Below the pieces are notes generated by a model, which was given only the letters and a program-made list of their open reading frames with translations, was not told where the DNA came from and made no database searches. A stretch of DNA of 64,000 nt from JAKFDI01 sp036676235 (lineage in GTDB: Bacteria; Pseudomonadota; Gammaproteobacteria; Burkholderiales; Burkholderiaceae_C): positions 1 to 64,000 of the forward strand of contig JAKFDI010000107.1 of the NCBI GenBank assembly GCA_036676235.1, in the 5' to 3' direction. The position numbers and the translations under genes are program-made. Below are positions 1-9,399 of the stretch, piece after piece; within the stretch, counting starts at the first letter, position 1; every line of letters starts with the position of its first letter.

Positions 1-18
1 GGGGCTGAGCCCGGACGT

Positions 19-39
19 GAACAGTCCAGTGGACTGTTC
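19..39. repeat. Perfect inverted repeat upstream of glpK
   Basis: Two 9-base arms (GAACAGTCC and GGACTGTTC) flank a 3-base loop about 80 bases before the glycerol kinase start. No T tract follows, so it is not a standard terminator. It could be an operator or the 3' hairpin of a gene lying before the window. The rest of 1-119 shows no gene; GACGAGG just before position 120 is a plausible ribosome binding site. Confidence 0.55.
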
Positions 40-119
40 GCGCCTGGCGAAGGGCTGGGCCTCCTGGCCCAGCGCGGTCTGCAAGACCGGCCGATGTACC
101 CATCGGACGAGGGGCACAC

Positions 120-1616
<1,497 letters not shown>

Positions 1617-1641
1617 TCGCGGCCTGGCCGTCCTGACAACG

Positions 1642-1665
1642 CTGCTGACAACACGCTGTCAGCAG
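1642..1665 (+). terminator. Terminator-like hairpin after glpK
   Basis: Perfect 9-bp stem (CTGCTGACA / TGTCAGCAG) with a 6-base loop 25 bases after the glpK stop. A second outer pairing (TCGCGGCC near 1617 with GGCCGCGA near 1668) could extend it. There is no T run, so termination is inferred from position; an operator for the next gene is the alternative. Confidence 0.45.
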
Positions 1666-1711
1666 AGGGCCGCGAGCATGGCGCCTCCTTCCACTTTCGC
1701 AGGAGCCCCAC

Positions 1712-2098
1712 ATGGCCATGCCCTCCCCCGACAACGCCGTCACCTGGTTCGAGATTCCGGCGCTCGACCTGCCGCGTGCGCAGACCTTTTACGAAACCGT
1801 GCTCGGCCGGCCGATGCAGCGCATGGCCATGGGCGGCGACCCGATGGCGCTGTTCGCACGCGACGAGGGTGCGGTGGGCGGCTGCCTGGTCGCCGGCTCG
1901 TCGGCGCCACCGCCGACGACCAACGGCTCGCTGGTGTATCTCAACGCGGGCACCTCGCTCGATGCGGCCTTGTCGCGGGTAAAGGCAGCGGGCGGACGCG
2001 TCAGCACGCCCAGCACCGAGCTGCCCGACGGCCTGGGCTTCTTCGCCCACATCACCGACACCGAAGGCAACCGCGTGGGCCTGCACGCCCTCGCCTGA
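1712..2098 (+). CDS. VOC-superfamily (glyoxalase/bleomycin resistance fold) protein
   Basis: A 128-residue protein of the vicinal oxygen chelate fold. It begins with the typical WFEIPALDLPRAQTFYETVLG segment (a beta strand, then a helix carrying F/Y residues) and ends with DTEGNRVGLHA, the usual closing strand. This is the standard length for a single-domain VOC protein of the YaeR/PhnB-like group. The substrate cannot be inferred. It lies 17 bases before a WYL regulator on the same strand, so the two are probably co-transcribed and the regulator may control or sense its pathway. AGGAGCCCCAC precedes the ATG. Confidence 0.85.
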   Translation: MAMPSPDNAVTWFEIPALDLPRAQTFYETVLGRPMQRMAMGGDPMALFARDEGAVGGCLVAGSSAPPPTTNGSLVYLNAGTSLDAALSRVKAAGGRVSTPSTELPDGLGFFAHITDTEGNRVGLHALA

Positions 2099-2115
2099 AC
2101 GGCCGATCCACCCGC

Positions 2116-2811
2116 ATGCGCCGCGCCGAGCGTCTGTTCCAGCTCGTCCAGCTGATTCGCGGGCGACAGCTGTCGACGGCGCGCTTTCTCGCCGAACGGC
2201 TCGAAGTCTCGGAACGCACGGTCTACCGCGACGTCGCCGACCTGGCAGCGCGCGGCGTGCCGATCGAGGGCGAAGCGGGCGTCGGCTACCGCATGGGCGC
2301 GCACTTCGACCTGCCGCCACTGATGTTCACGCACGAAGAAGCCCAGGCGATCGTCGCCTCGGTGCGCATCGCGCAGCCGCGGCTCGACGCGGGCCTGGCG
2401 GCGGATGCGGAGCGGGCGATGTCCAAGATCCTCGGCGTGCTACCGCCCTCGGTGCGCGCCGCGGCCGAGAGCCTCGCGCTGTATGCACCACCCATCGGGC
2501 CGGATGCCGCCACGCGGCAGCGCCTGGAGGTGCTGCGCCACGCCACCGATGCACGGCGCAAGCTGCAACTTCACTACTGCGATCTCGAAGATCGCGACAG
2601 CGAACGCATCGTGCGCCCGCTCGCCTGCCTGTACTGGAGCGAGGTCTGGACGCTGGCGTCCTGGTGCGAATTGCGGCAGGCCTTTCGCAGCTTCCGCGTC
2701 GACCGCATCCGCCACATCGAGGTGCTGGACGAGCGCTTTCGCGACGAGCCGGAGAAGTCGCTCGCGGCGCTGCTGCGCAGCGTGGAGGCGGGGCGGCACG
2801 CCCGTCCATGA
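2116..2811 (+). CDS. YafY-type HTH/WYL-domain transcriptional regulator
   Basis: A 231-residue regulator with an N-terminal winged helix (RRAERLFQLVQLIRG, then SERTVYRDVADLAARG, the DeoR-like recognition region) and a WYL effector-binding region (about residues 130-220: RKLQLHYCDL, RIVRPLACLYWSEVWTLASWCELRQ, FRSFRVDRI). This order is typical of YafY-like proteins. The start is the ATG at 2116, directly before the conserved MRRAERLF sequence; the frame stays open upstream but only through the VOC gene. Its ligand is unknown. It probably forms a two-gene unit with the preceding VOC gene. Confidence 0.9.
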   Translation: MRRAERLFQLVQLIRGRQLSTARFLAERLEVSERTVYRDVADLAARGVPIEGEAGVGYRMGAHFDLPPLMFTHEEAQAIVASVRIAQPRLDAGLAADAERAMSKILGVLPPSVRAAAESLALYAPPIGPDAATRQRLEVLRHATDARRKLQLHYCDLEDRDSERIVRPLACLYWSEVWTLASWCELRQAFRSFRVDRIRHIEVLDERFRDEPEKSLAALLRSVEAGRHARP

Positions 2812-2861
2812 CATGACGAAGGGCGCCGCGGCGCCCCTTGCTTCGATGCGGCGTCTGCCGG

Positions 2862-4739
2862 TCAAGCGTCCAGCCGCGCCTCCAGCCGTGCCTTGGTCGC
2901 CGTCAGCTCCGGCGGCAGGTGATAGGCGAGCTTGCGGAACAGCTCTTCATGCAGTTCCAGCTCGGCCTTCCATTCGGCCGGGTGCGTGCTGGTGACCTGC
3001 TCGTACTGCTTGGGCGTGAACGACAAGCCGTTCCAGCTGATGTCCTCATAGTCGGGGCTCAGGCCGAACACATGGTCGCGAGCCTTCGCCTGGCCGTCCA
3101 CGCGCTCCAGCATCCACTTGAGCACGCGCATGTTCTCGCCGTAGCCCGGCCAGACGAACTTGCCGTCCTCGCCCTTGCGGAACCAGTTGACGCAGTAGAT
3201 CTTCGGCAGCTTGGCGCCCTCGGCTTCCAGCTTCTTGCCGAGGTTCAGCCAGTGCTGGAAGTAGTCACTCATGTTGTAGCCGATGAAGGGCAGCATGGCG
3301 AAGGGGTCGCGGCGCACCACGCCCTGTTGGCCGGCGGCGGCGGCAGTGGTTTCCGAACCCATGGTCGCGGCCATGTACACGCCTTCGACCCAGTTGCGCG
3401 CCTCGGTGACCAGCGGCACGGTGGTCGAGCGACGGCCGCCGAAGATGAAGGCGTCGATGGGCACGCCGGCGGGGTTGTCCCACTCGGGGTCGAGCGCCGG
3501 GTTGTTGGTGGCCGAGACCGTGAAGCGCGCGTTCGGGTGCGCGGCCTTCGCGCCGGTTTCCTTGGCTATCGCCGGCGTCCAGTCCTTGCCTTGCCAGTCG
3601 ATCAGGTGCGCGGGCGGCGTGTCGGTCATGCCTTCCCACCACACGTCGCCCTCGTCGGTGAGCGCCACGTTGGTGAAGATCACATCGCGCTTGAGGCTCG
3701 CCATGCAGTTGAAGTTGGTCTTCTCGTTGGTGCCCGGCGCCACGCCGAAGTAACCGGCTTCAGGGTTGATGGCGTGGAGCTTGCCGTCGGCACCCGGCTT
3801 GATCCAGGCGATGTCGTCGCCGATGGTGGTGACCTTCCAGCCCTCGAAGCCGGCCGGCGGGATCAGCATGGCGAAGTTGGTCTTGCCGCAGGCGCTCGGG
3901 AAGGCGGCGGCCACATGGTGCTTCTTGCCCTCGGGCGAGGTGACGCCCAGCACCAGCATGTGCTCGGCGAGCCACCCCTGGTCGCGGCCCATGGTGGAGG
4001 CGATGCGCAGCGCGAAGCACTTCTTGCCCAGCAGCGCGTTGCCGCCGTAGCCGGAGCCGTAGCTCCAGATTTCCTGCGTCTCGGGGTAGTGGACGATGTA
4101 CTTGGTCGGGTTGCAGGGCCAGCTCACGTCCTTCTGGCCGGGCTCCAGCGGCGCGCCCACCGTGTGCACGGCCGGCACGAAGTGGCCGTCGCTGCCGAGC
4201 ACGTCGAGCACGGGCTTGCCCATGCGCGTCATGATTTTCATGTTGACGGCGACGTACGGGCTGTCGGAGAGTTCGACGCCGATGTGGGCGATGGGCGAGC
4301 CGAGCGGCCCCATGCTGAAGGGCACCACGTACAGCGTGCGGCCGCGCATCGCGCCCTTGAAGAGGGCCGGGGTTCCGTCCGCCTGACCGGTCTGCAGCAG
4401 CGCGCGCATCTCGGCCGGGTCCATCCAGTTGTTGGTGGGGCCGGCGTCTTCCTTCTTCGCGCTGCAGATGAAGGTGCGGTCTTCCACGCGCGCCACGTCG
4501 CTCGGGCTGCTGCAGGCGAGGTAGCTGTTGGGGCGCAGTTCGGGGTTGAGCTTCCTGAAGGTGCCGGCTTCGACGAGCTGGGCGCTCAGGCGGTCGTATT
4601 CCTCGGTGCTGCCGTCGCACCAGTACACGTCGCGGGCTTCGGTCAGGGCGGCTATCTCGGCCACCCATTCGATCAGTCGGTTGTGGCGGACGTAGGCCGG
4701 CGTATTCAGGCGTACGCCTTCCATCACGGGTCGGTTCAT
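2862..4739 (-). CDS. pckG: Phosphoenolpyruvate carboxykinase (GTP)
   Basis: Converts oxaloacetate and GTP to phosphoenolpyruvate, CO2 and GDP, the first committed step of gluconeogenesis. The 625 residues match the GTP-dependent family. Visible signatures are FPSACGKTNFAM (residues 280-291, with reactive Cys284 and the kinase-1a lysine), TIGDDIAWIK, and FIFGGRRSTTVPLV near residue 420 (guanine and substrate loops). The frame is open to 4826, but MNRPVMEGVRLNTPAYVRHN is the family-like N-terminus, so the ATG at 4739 is chosen. The leader contains an inverted repeat and a T tract (separate entry). No neighbour forms an operon with it. Confidence 0.96.
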   Translation of the reverse strand: MNRPVMEGVRLNTPAYVRHNRLIEWVAEIAALTEARDVYWCDGSTEEYDRLSAQLVEAGTFRKLNPELRPNSYLACSSPSDVARVEDRTFICSAKKEDAGPTNNWMDPAEMRALLQTGQADGTPALFKGAMRGRTLYVVPFSMGPLGSPIAHIGVELSDSPYVAVNMKIMTRMGKPVLDVLGSDGHFVPAVHTVGAPLEPGQKDVSWPCNPTKYIVHYPETQEIWSYGSGYGGNALLGKKCFALRIASTMGRDQGWLAEHMLVLGVTSPEGKKHHVAAAFPSACGKTNFAMLIPPAGFEGWKVTTIGDDIAWIKPGADGKLHAINPEAGYFGVAPGTNEKTNFNCMASLKRDVIFTNVALTDEGDVWWEGMTDTPPAHLIDWQGKDWTPAIAKETGAKAAHPNARFTVSATNNPALDPEWDNPAGVPIDAFIFGGRRSTTVPLVTEARNWVEGVYMAATMGSETTAAAAGQQGVVRRDPFAMLPFIGYNMSDYFQHWLNLGKKLEAEGAKLPKIYCVNWFRKGEDGKFVWPGYGENMRVLKWMLERVDGQAKARDHVFGLSPDYEDISWNGLSFTPKQYEQVTSTHPAEWKAELELHEELFRKLAYHLPPELTATKARLEARLDA

Positions 4740-4761
4740 GGCGATTCCAGTCGTCAGAGTC

Positions 4762-4827
4762 AAAAAAAGCGGGATTGGGCAAATCCTGCTGACTCCTGTG
4801 GGGGCCGCTTGGCATGACTTGCCCAAT
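4762..4827 (-). promoter_or_regulatory. Possible attenuator-like structure in the pckG leader
   Basis: Read on the reverse strand toward pckG, ATTGGGCAA (4827-4819) and TTGCCCAAT (4782-4774) form a perfect 9-bp inverted repeat separated by 36 bases. It is followed by CCCGC and seven consecutive T (4768-4762), ending 23 bases before the ATG. A stem plus T tract inside a leader resembles a conditional terminator. The long loop makes this uncertain; a pair of operator half-sites is the alternative. The remaining intergenic sequence (4828-5012) shows no further feature. Confidence 0.35.
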
Positions 4828-5012
4828 GCCGCTGATGGAACCTGGCCGCCACTGGGGTAGGCGTGCGGCGAGTCCGAAGGACGCTGGCAGATGGTGTGCC
4901 CAGCCGCGTCCGGAACGGATTGTCGGATCAGTGTAATTGGCTCGTAACCGCCGCAGGCGAGGGGATCATGCGAATCCGGTATGGGTTCATGCCGGTCAAC
5001 TGAGCAGCCCGG

Positions 5013-5507
5013 CTATGGGCAACTCAACACCACACCCTGCACGCTGCACACGCCCCGCGGGCCCATCAGGTTGGTGCCGAAGCGCTGCAGCCGCGAGCCG
5101 TCGCTCGCCCAGCAGCCGGCAGCGTCGCAGGTGGTCACCACGACCGGCGGCGCAGGCGGCCTCGCCACTGGGGCGGGCGGTGCTGCGGGCGCCGGCACGG
5201 TGGCACGCGGCAAGGGGACGCGGGGCACGTCGATCGGCGGTTGCGCCAGGCGTCGCGGCGGGGACGGCGGGTCGCCCCGGGCGCCGAGGCAGGCACGCGC
5301 GGCGGCACGGCGCAGCGGTTCGAGCCGGGCCGCCGTTTCCCGGCGATCCCGGCCGGCGGCGCCGGCACGCGCCTGGTCTTCCTGCACGCGCAGCGCATCG
5401 AGCGCCTGGCGGCACGCAGCGGAGTCGAGCGGATCACCGCCTTGCGCCAGGCCGGCGCCGGCGATCAGCGCGGCGAGCGGAACGAGAACGAAGCGGCAGC
5501 GATGCAT
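5013..5507 (-). CDS. Secreted proline-rich protein of unknown function
   Basis: A 164-residue protein with a clear N-terminal signal segment (MHRCRFVLVPLAALIAGAGLAQGG). A charged Arg/Ala helical region with possible coiled coil follows (residues 25-85), then a Pro/Ala linker (about 90-125). It ends in a compact domain with CDAAGCW and GVCSVQGVVLSCP, that is, four cysteines likely forming two disulfides in the periplasm. Short exported proteins ending this way are common in Burkholderiales as hypothetical proteins; I know of no function. The ATG at 5507 is the only start giving a signal peptide. Confidence 0.75.
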   Translation of the reverse strand: MHRCRFVLVPLAALIAGAGLAQGGDPLDSAACRQALDALRVQEDQARAGAAGRDRRETAARLEPLRRAAARACLGARGDPPSPPRRLAQPPIDVPRVPLPRATVPAPAAPPAPVARPPAPPVVVTTCDAAGCWASDGSRLQRFGTNLMGPRGVCSVQGVVLSCP

Positions 5508-5551
5508 CGCGTTTGGAGTTCGTCTGAAGCCTGCCGGTTCGACAGGGCTCG

Positions 5552-5944
5552 TCAGACAAGCGGCGCGCGGTTCTTGCGGTAGGAATCCTTCGTGGCGATC
5601 TTGCCGTCCCGGAAGGTGAACAGATCGCAGCCATGAACCTCGACGCGGCTGCCGTCCGCCCGGGTGCCGGTGAAGGTCCACTCCGAAACGCCGCGGTCGC
5701 CCTGGACGAAATGGCGCGCGCCGCCCCAGTGGGCGTCGGGGAAGACAGTCCAGACCTCGGCAAAGGCAGTTCGCACGGCCTCGTGGCCGACGCTGCGGGT
5801 GCCGCAGACGTCCGCACCGGCCGAGGCCTCGAAGACGCAGTCGTCGGTCATGAACGACATGAGGGCGTCGACGTCGTGACGGTTCCATGCATCGGCAAAG
5901 GCTTGCAACGTCTTGGAGGTGATCGCAGGAACGGCACTCATCAT
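5552..5944 (-). CDS. SnoaL/NTF2-like fold protein
   Basis: A 130-residue single-domain protein of the NTF2/SnoaL superfamily: LQAFADAWNRHDVDALMSFMTDDCVFEASAG, VGHEAVRTAFAEVW, then SEWTFTGTRADGSRVEVHGCDLFTFRDGKI, the typical strand pattern. Members are small hydrolases, isomerases or ligand binders; the substrate is not predictable. GGAG lies 6 bases before the ATG at 5944, so that start is preferred over an ATG five codons upstream. It is transcribed away from the OlsB-like gene; the 160-base divergent region holds the 11-bp TCAT repeats. Confidence 0.85.
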   Translation of the reverse strand: MMSAVPAITSKTLQAFADAWNRHDVDALMSFMTDDCVFEASAGADVCGTRSVGHEAVRTAFAEVWTVFPDAHWGGARHFVQGDRGVSEWTFTGTRADGSRVEVHGCDLFTFRDGKIATKDSYRKNRAPLV

Positions 5945-6019
5945 GATCTGCTCCTTCATCGGTGGGTCGCCGAGTGTGGCGCGCGGCGCTGCACTTCGCT
6001 CGCTTTCGCCCCTGCGGCC

Positions 6020-6053
6020 GTCATGCGCACGTCATCCCGCCTTCATGCCCATG
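6020..6053 (+). promoter_or_regulatory. Pho-box-like tandem repeat upstream of the OlsB-like gene
   Basis: Three consecutive 11-base units begin at 6020, 6031 and 6042: GTCATGCGCAC, GTCATCCCGCC, TTCATGCCCAT, followed by GACA. Each carries TCAT at the same place, giving the 11-bp periodicity of PhoB sites (CTGTCAT units). The sequence lies about 50-80 bases before the acyltransferase ATG at 6104, a suitable place for an activator. The assignment to PhoB is inference from spacing and from known phosphate control of ornithine lipid synthesis in other bacteria. Confidence 0.45.
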
Positions 6054-6103
6054 ACACCGGGCCGGGCCACGATGCCGCATCGCCGCTGCCTCATCGCAGA
6101 CTC

Positions 6104-6901
6104 ATGGAAAGCCTCTCGTCATCGCTTGCGACCTACGGCACGACACCCCGGCCGCCGACGACAGCCGAGCGCTTCGAGGTCCGCTGGGCGCGCACGCAGG
6201 ACGAAGTGCGCGACGCGCAGCGGCTGCGCCACCGCGTCTTCGCCGAAGAGATGGGCGCGCGGCTGAGCGTTCCACCGGGCACGCCGCCACGTCTGGACGC
6301 AGACCGCCACGACGATTTCTGCGAGCACCTCCTCGTGCGCACGCTGCCCGACGACGGCGAGCCCGGCACGGTGATCGGCACCTACCGCGTGCTGCTGCCC
6401 GAGGCGGCGCGGCGCGCCGGCGGCTACTACGGCGAGGGCGAATTCGACCTCGCGCCGCTGGCCCCGTTGCTCCCGCGCACGGTCGAGCTGGGGCGCGCCT
6501 GCGTGCACCCGGACTGGCGCGCAGGCGGCGTGATCCTCGCGCTGTGGGGCGCGCTCGCCGAACTGATGGCGCGCAACGGCATGGAGACGATGATCGGCTG
6601 CGCGAGCGTCAGCATGAGCGACGGCGGCCATTGCGCCAGCAGCCTGTACCGCCGCCTGCGCGAGACGCACCTGGCCGACGCGCAATGGCGCGTGCGCCCG
6701 CGCCTGCCGCTGCCGGTGGACGAGCTGCGCAGCGACCTCGAGCCCGAGACGCCGCCGCTCATCAAGGGCTACCTGCGCTGCGGTGCCCAGTTGCTGGGCG
6801 CGCCGGCGTGGGATCCGGACTTCAACACCGCCGACCTGCCGTTGATGATGCAGGCGGCGCAACTGCCGCCCCGCTACCGGCGGCACTTCTTCGCGGCTTG
6901 A
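6104..6901 (+). CDS. OlsB-like ornithine-acyl[ACP] N-acyltransferase (GNAT fold)
   Basis: A 265-residue acyltransferase resembling OlsB, which moves a 3-hydroxyacyl group from acyl carrier protein to the alpha-amine of ornithine, giving lyso-ornithine lipid. Visible features are the N-terminal FEVRWARTQDEVRDAQRLRHRVFAEEMGA, GTYRVLLPEAARRAGGYYGEGEFDL, VELGRACVHPDWRAGGVILALW (GNAT core) and MIGCASVSMSDGG. An OlsA-type second acyltransferase is not adjacent, although a MFS-acyltransferase fusion occurs 30 kb away. The start is the ATG at 6104; the longer open frame upstream has no family similarity. Another hydroxyacyl-ACP-dependent acyltransferase is possible. Confidence 0.82.
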   Translation: MESLSSSLATYGTTPRPPTTAERFEVRWARTQDEVRDAQRLRHRVFAEEMGARLSVPPGTPPRLDADRHDDFCEHLLVRTLPDDGEPGTVIGTYRVLLPEAARRAGGYYGEGEFDLAPLAPLLPRTVELGRACVHPDWRAGGVILALWGALAELMARNGMETMIGCASVSMSDGGHCASSLYRRLRETHLADAQWRVRPRLPLPVDELRSDLEPETPPLIKGYLRCGAQLLGAPAWDPDFNTADLPLMMQAAQLPPRYRRHFFAA

Positions 6902-7132
6902 CGCCGCGCGCGACCCGGCGCGGGAGCGCCCGGGTTGTTGCACGCTTCACGGCCGGCCGAGGCGTCCGGAGTGCGCCCCTGCCGAGGCGGCCACCGCAGT
7001 GCTCAAATCGGCATTCATGCAACGCCGCACGCCGGAACGGCCGCCTCGCCCGCGCGCCGGGCGGGCCGTGCCGGCGAACGAAGGCAAGATGCGAACCCCG
7101 ACTTCCATTCCCGACGTGAGGAAGGACTCCCG

Positions 7133-7774
7133 ATGAACCTGTCGTGGCCCGCGTTCGACCTGGCCTTCTTCGGCTCGCTGTTCTCCAGCGTCTACTCGTT
7201 TCCGATCCTCATCTTCGGCGCGCTGTTCATCGTGCTGCTGGTGCTTGCGTTCCGCGGCCGCGACGATGAACTGCCGCACCGCCGCCCCGGCTCCGCGCCG
7301 GACGCCGCGGCCTCACCGGCCCGGGCGCCCGCCGCCGTACCGCCCCAGCCGCAGGCACCGGCACCGGCGCCCGCCGCCGCGGGCACGCCGGTCATCCTGG
7401 TCGCCGACGATTCGATGGTCGCCCGCGCCAAGCTCGGGCGGCTGCTGCAGGGCGCGGGCTACGAGGTGGTGCTGGCTGCCGACGGCGTCGAGGCGCTCGA
7501 GGCGCTGTCCAAGCAGTTCTTCTCCCTGCTCATCACCGACCTCGAGATGCCCAACATGGACGGGCTGGAACTCATCTCCAACGTGCAGGGCAGCCTGGAG
7601 ACGGAAGACCTGCCCATCGTCGCCATCACCGGCCACGACGACCTGCAGGCGCGAGTGCGCGATGTCGAGGGGCTGTACGGCCTGTTCAAGAAGCCGTGGA
7701 ACGACCGCGACCTGCTCAAGCGCGTGAGCACCCTCGCGCACGTGCGGCCGCTGCGCCCGGCCGCGAGCACCTGA
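7133..7774 (+). CDS. Membrane-anchored CheY-like receiver protein
   Basis: A 213-residue protein with three parts. One transmembrane helix spans about residues 22-40 (SFPILIFGALFIVLLVLAF). A Pro/Ala-rich linker covers about 45-84. A complete receiver domain spans about 86-205, with acidic pair D92-D93, phosphoacceptor D136 in LLITDLEMPNMDG, the T/S position in VAITGHDD and the conserved lysine in LFKKPW. There is no output domain. The start (MNLSWP) has GAGGAAGGA 6 bases upstream. No kinase is adjacent, so its partner is unknown. The 230 bases before it hold no recognisable gene. Tethering a stand-alone receiver to the membrane is unusual. Confidence 0.85.
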   Translation: MNLSWPAFDLAFFGSLFSSVYSFPILIFGALFIVLLVLAFRGRDDELPHRRPGSAPDAAASPARAPAAVPPQPQAPAPAPAAAGTPVILVADDSMVARAKLGRLLQGAGYEVVLAADGVEALEALSKQFFSLLITDLEMPNMDGLELISNVQGSLETEDLPIVAITGHDDLQARVRDVEGLYGLFKKPWNDRDLLKRVSTLAHVRPLRPAAST

Positions 7775-7878
7775 GCCGGCGCCGCTGCGCTGCATCGCTC
7801 CGACGCCTTCTCACGGGGGCGCGCCACGTGCGCACAATGCATGCTCACGGCGCCGCGCGCCCACACAGGAGCACCCCG

Positions 7879-9219
7879 ATGAGCCACGTCCTGCACCGGC
7901 AACTGCAGCATCCGCTGCCGGTCGCCACCGCCGCCGCCGGCGTCACGATCACCGATGCCGAGGGCCGGCAGTACATCGATGCGTCGGGCGGCGCGGCGGT
8001 GTCGTGCCTCGGCCACGCGCACCCGGATGTGCTGCGCGCCATGCACGAGCAGATCGACCGCGTGGCCTATGCCCACACCAGCTTCTTCACGACAGAGGTG
8101 GCCGAGGAACTGGCGGCCAACCTGGTCGACAACGCCCCCGCAGGCATGAGCCACGCCTATTTCGTCTCCGGCGGCTCGGAGGCGGTGGAGGCGGCGCTGA
8201 AGATGGCGCGCCAATACTTCGTCGAGATCGGCCAGCCCGAGCGGCGGCATTTCATCGCCCGGCGCCAGAGCTACCACGGCAACACGCTGGGCGCGCTGGC
8301 CGTCGGTGGCAACGAATGGCGGCGACGCCAGTTCGCGCCGCTCTTGATGGACGTGACCCACGTCTCGCCCTGCTACGACTACCGCGACCGCCGCGCCGAC
8401 GAGACGCCCGAGCAGTACGGTGCGCGGCTGGTGCAGGAACTGGCGGATGCAATCGAGCGGCTCGGCCCGCAGCACGTGATCGCCTTCGTGGCGGAAACCG
8501 TGGTCGGCGCGACCGCTGGCGCCCTCACCTCGCCGCCCGGCTACCTGCGCGGCGTGCGCGAACTGTGCTCGCGCCACGGCATCCTGCTGATCCTCGACGA
8601 GGTGATGTGCGGCATGGGGCGCACCGGCACGCTGCACGCCTGCGAGCAGGAAGGCGTGGCGCCCGACCTGATGACCATCGCCAAGGGCCTGGGCGGCGGC
8701 TACCAGCCGATCGGGGCGGTGCTGGCGCAGGGCAAGATCGTCGAGGCCTTCAAGCGCGGCAGCGGGCTGTTCCAGCACGGACACACCTACATCGGCCACG
8801 CGGTGGCGTGCGCGGCGGCGCTGGCGGTGCAGCGGGTGATCGTGCGCGACGGGCTGCTCGATGCGGTGAAGCGCCAAGGCGCCGGGCTGTTCGAGCGCCT
8901 GCACGCGGCCTTCGATGACCATCCGCACGTCGGCGACATCCGCGGTCGCGGGCTGTTCGCCGGTGTCGAGCTGGTGGCCGACCGGGCGAGCAAAGAGCCA
9001 TTCGATCCGAAGGCCAAGCTGCACGCCGAAATCAAGCGGCAAGCGATGGCCCGCGGCCTGATGGTCTACCCGATGGGCGGCACGATCGACGGCCAGCGCG
9101 GCGACCACGTGCTGCTGGCGCCGCCCTTCATCGTGAGCGACGCCGACCTGGATGCCATCGCCTCGTGCCTGCACGCGGCGGTGGACGCGGCCATCGCCGC
9201 GGTGGCCGCACGCGGCTGA
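7879..9219 (+). CDS. Class III PLP-dependent aminotransferase
   Basis: A 446-residue fold-type I aminotransferase of the omega-amino acid/aspartate aminotransferase group. SGGSEAVEAALKMARQY (about 97-113) is the phosphate-binding helix. D240 in LLILDEVMCGMGRTG contacts the PLP ring nitrogen. K269 in MTIAKGLGGGYQPIGAV is the Schiff-base lysine. AGGAGCACCCC precedes the ATG at 7879. The amine donor and acceptor cannot be assigned from sequence. It sits 180 bases before a TAXI-TRAP transporter on the same strand, separated by a strong hairpin, so it could handle the imported substrate while being transcribed separately. Confidence 0.92.
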   Translation: MSHVLHRQLQHPLPVATAAAGVTITDAEGRQYIDASGGAAVSCLGHAHPDVLRAMHEQIDRVAYAHTSFFTTEVAEELAANLVDNAPAGMSHAYFVSGGSEAVEAALKMARQYFVEIGQPERRHFIARRQSYHGNTLGALAVGGNEWRRRQFAPLLMDVTHVSPCYDYRDRRADETPEQYGARLVQELADAIERLGPQHVIAFVAETVVGATAGALTSPPGYLRGVRELCSRHGILLILDEVMCGMGRTGTLHACEQEGVAPDLMTIAKGLGGGYQPIGAVLAQGKIVEAFKRGSGLFQHGHTYIGHAVACAAALAVQRVIVRDGLLDAVKRQGAGLFERLHAAFDDHPHVGDIRGRGLFAGVELVADRASKEPFDPKAKLHAEIKRQAMARGLMVYPMGGTIDGQRGDHVLLAPPFIVSDADLDAIASCLHAAVDAAIAAVAARG

Positions 9220-9222
9220 GAA

Positions 9223-9244
9223 CCGCCCCGGCCGGCCGGGGCGG
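9223..9244 (+). terminator. GC-rich perfect hairpin after the aminotransferase gene
   Basis: A perfect 22-base palindrome (11-base arms, CCGCCCCGGCC and its complement) begins 4 bases after the stop codon. No T tract follows. Its position suggests a transcript-end stem or Rho-associated stop between this gene and the TRAP genes. The rest of 9245-9399 shows no gene; AAGGAA lies before the next ATG. Confidence 0.45.
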
Positions 9245-9399
9245 GGTAATCCGGGAGGCGCCGAGACCGCCGCAGGGCTTATGTTCCCGGCACGGTCCGT
9301 GCAACCTATTTGCCGCACGGCACCTGACCCCCAGCACGCCGGCTTCACGAGGGCCGGCACGCACCATCAACGACACCAAGACCCAAGAAGGAACCCCTC

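Noticed and set aside
2838..4817. 659-residue open frame opposite pckG
   Set aside because: Its translation is low-complexity Arg/Gly/Val/His sequence without domains, and it lies wholly opposite a clear PckG; it reflects GC-rich codon use.
7459..9360. 633-residue open frame opposite the aminotransferase gene
   Set aside because: Shadow of a well-supported class III aminotransferase; no motifs.
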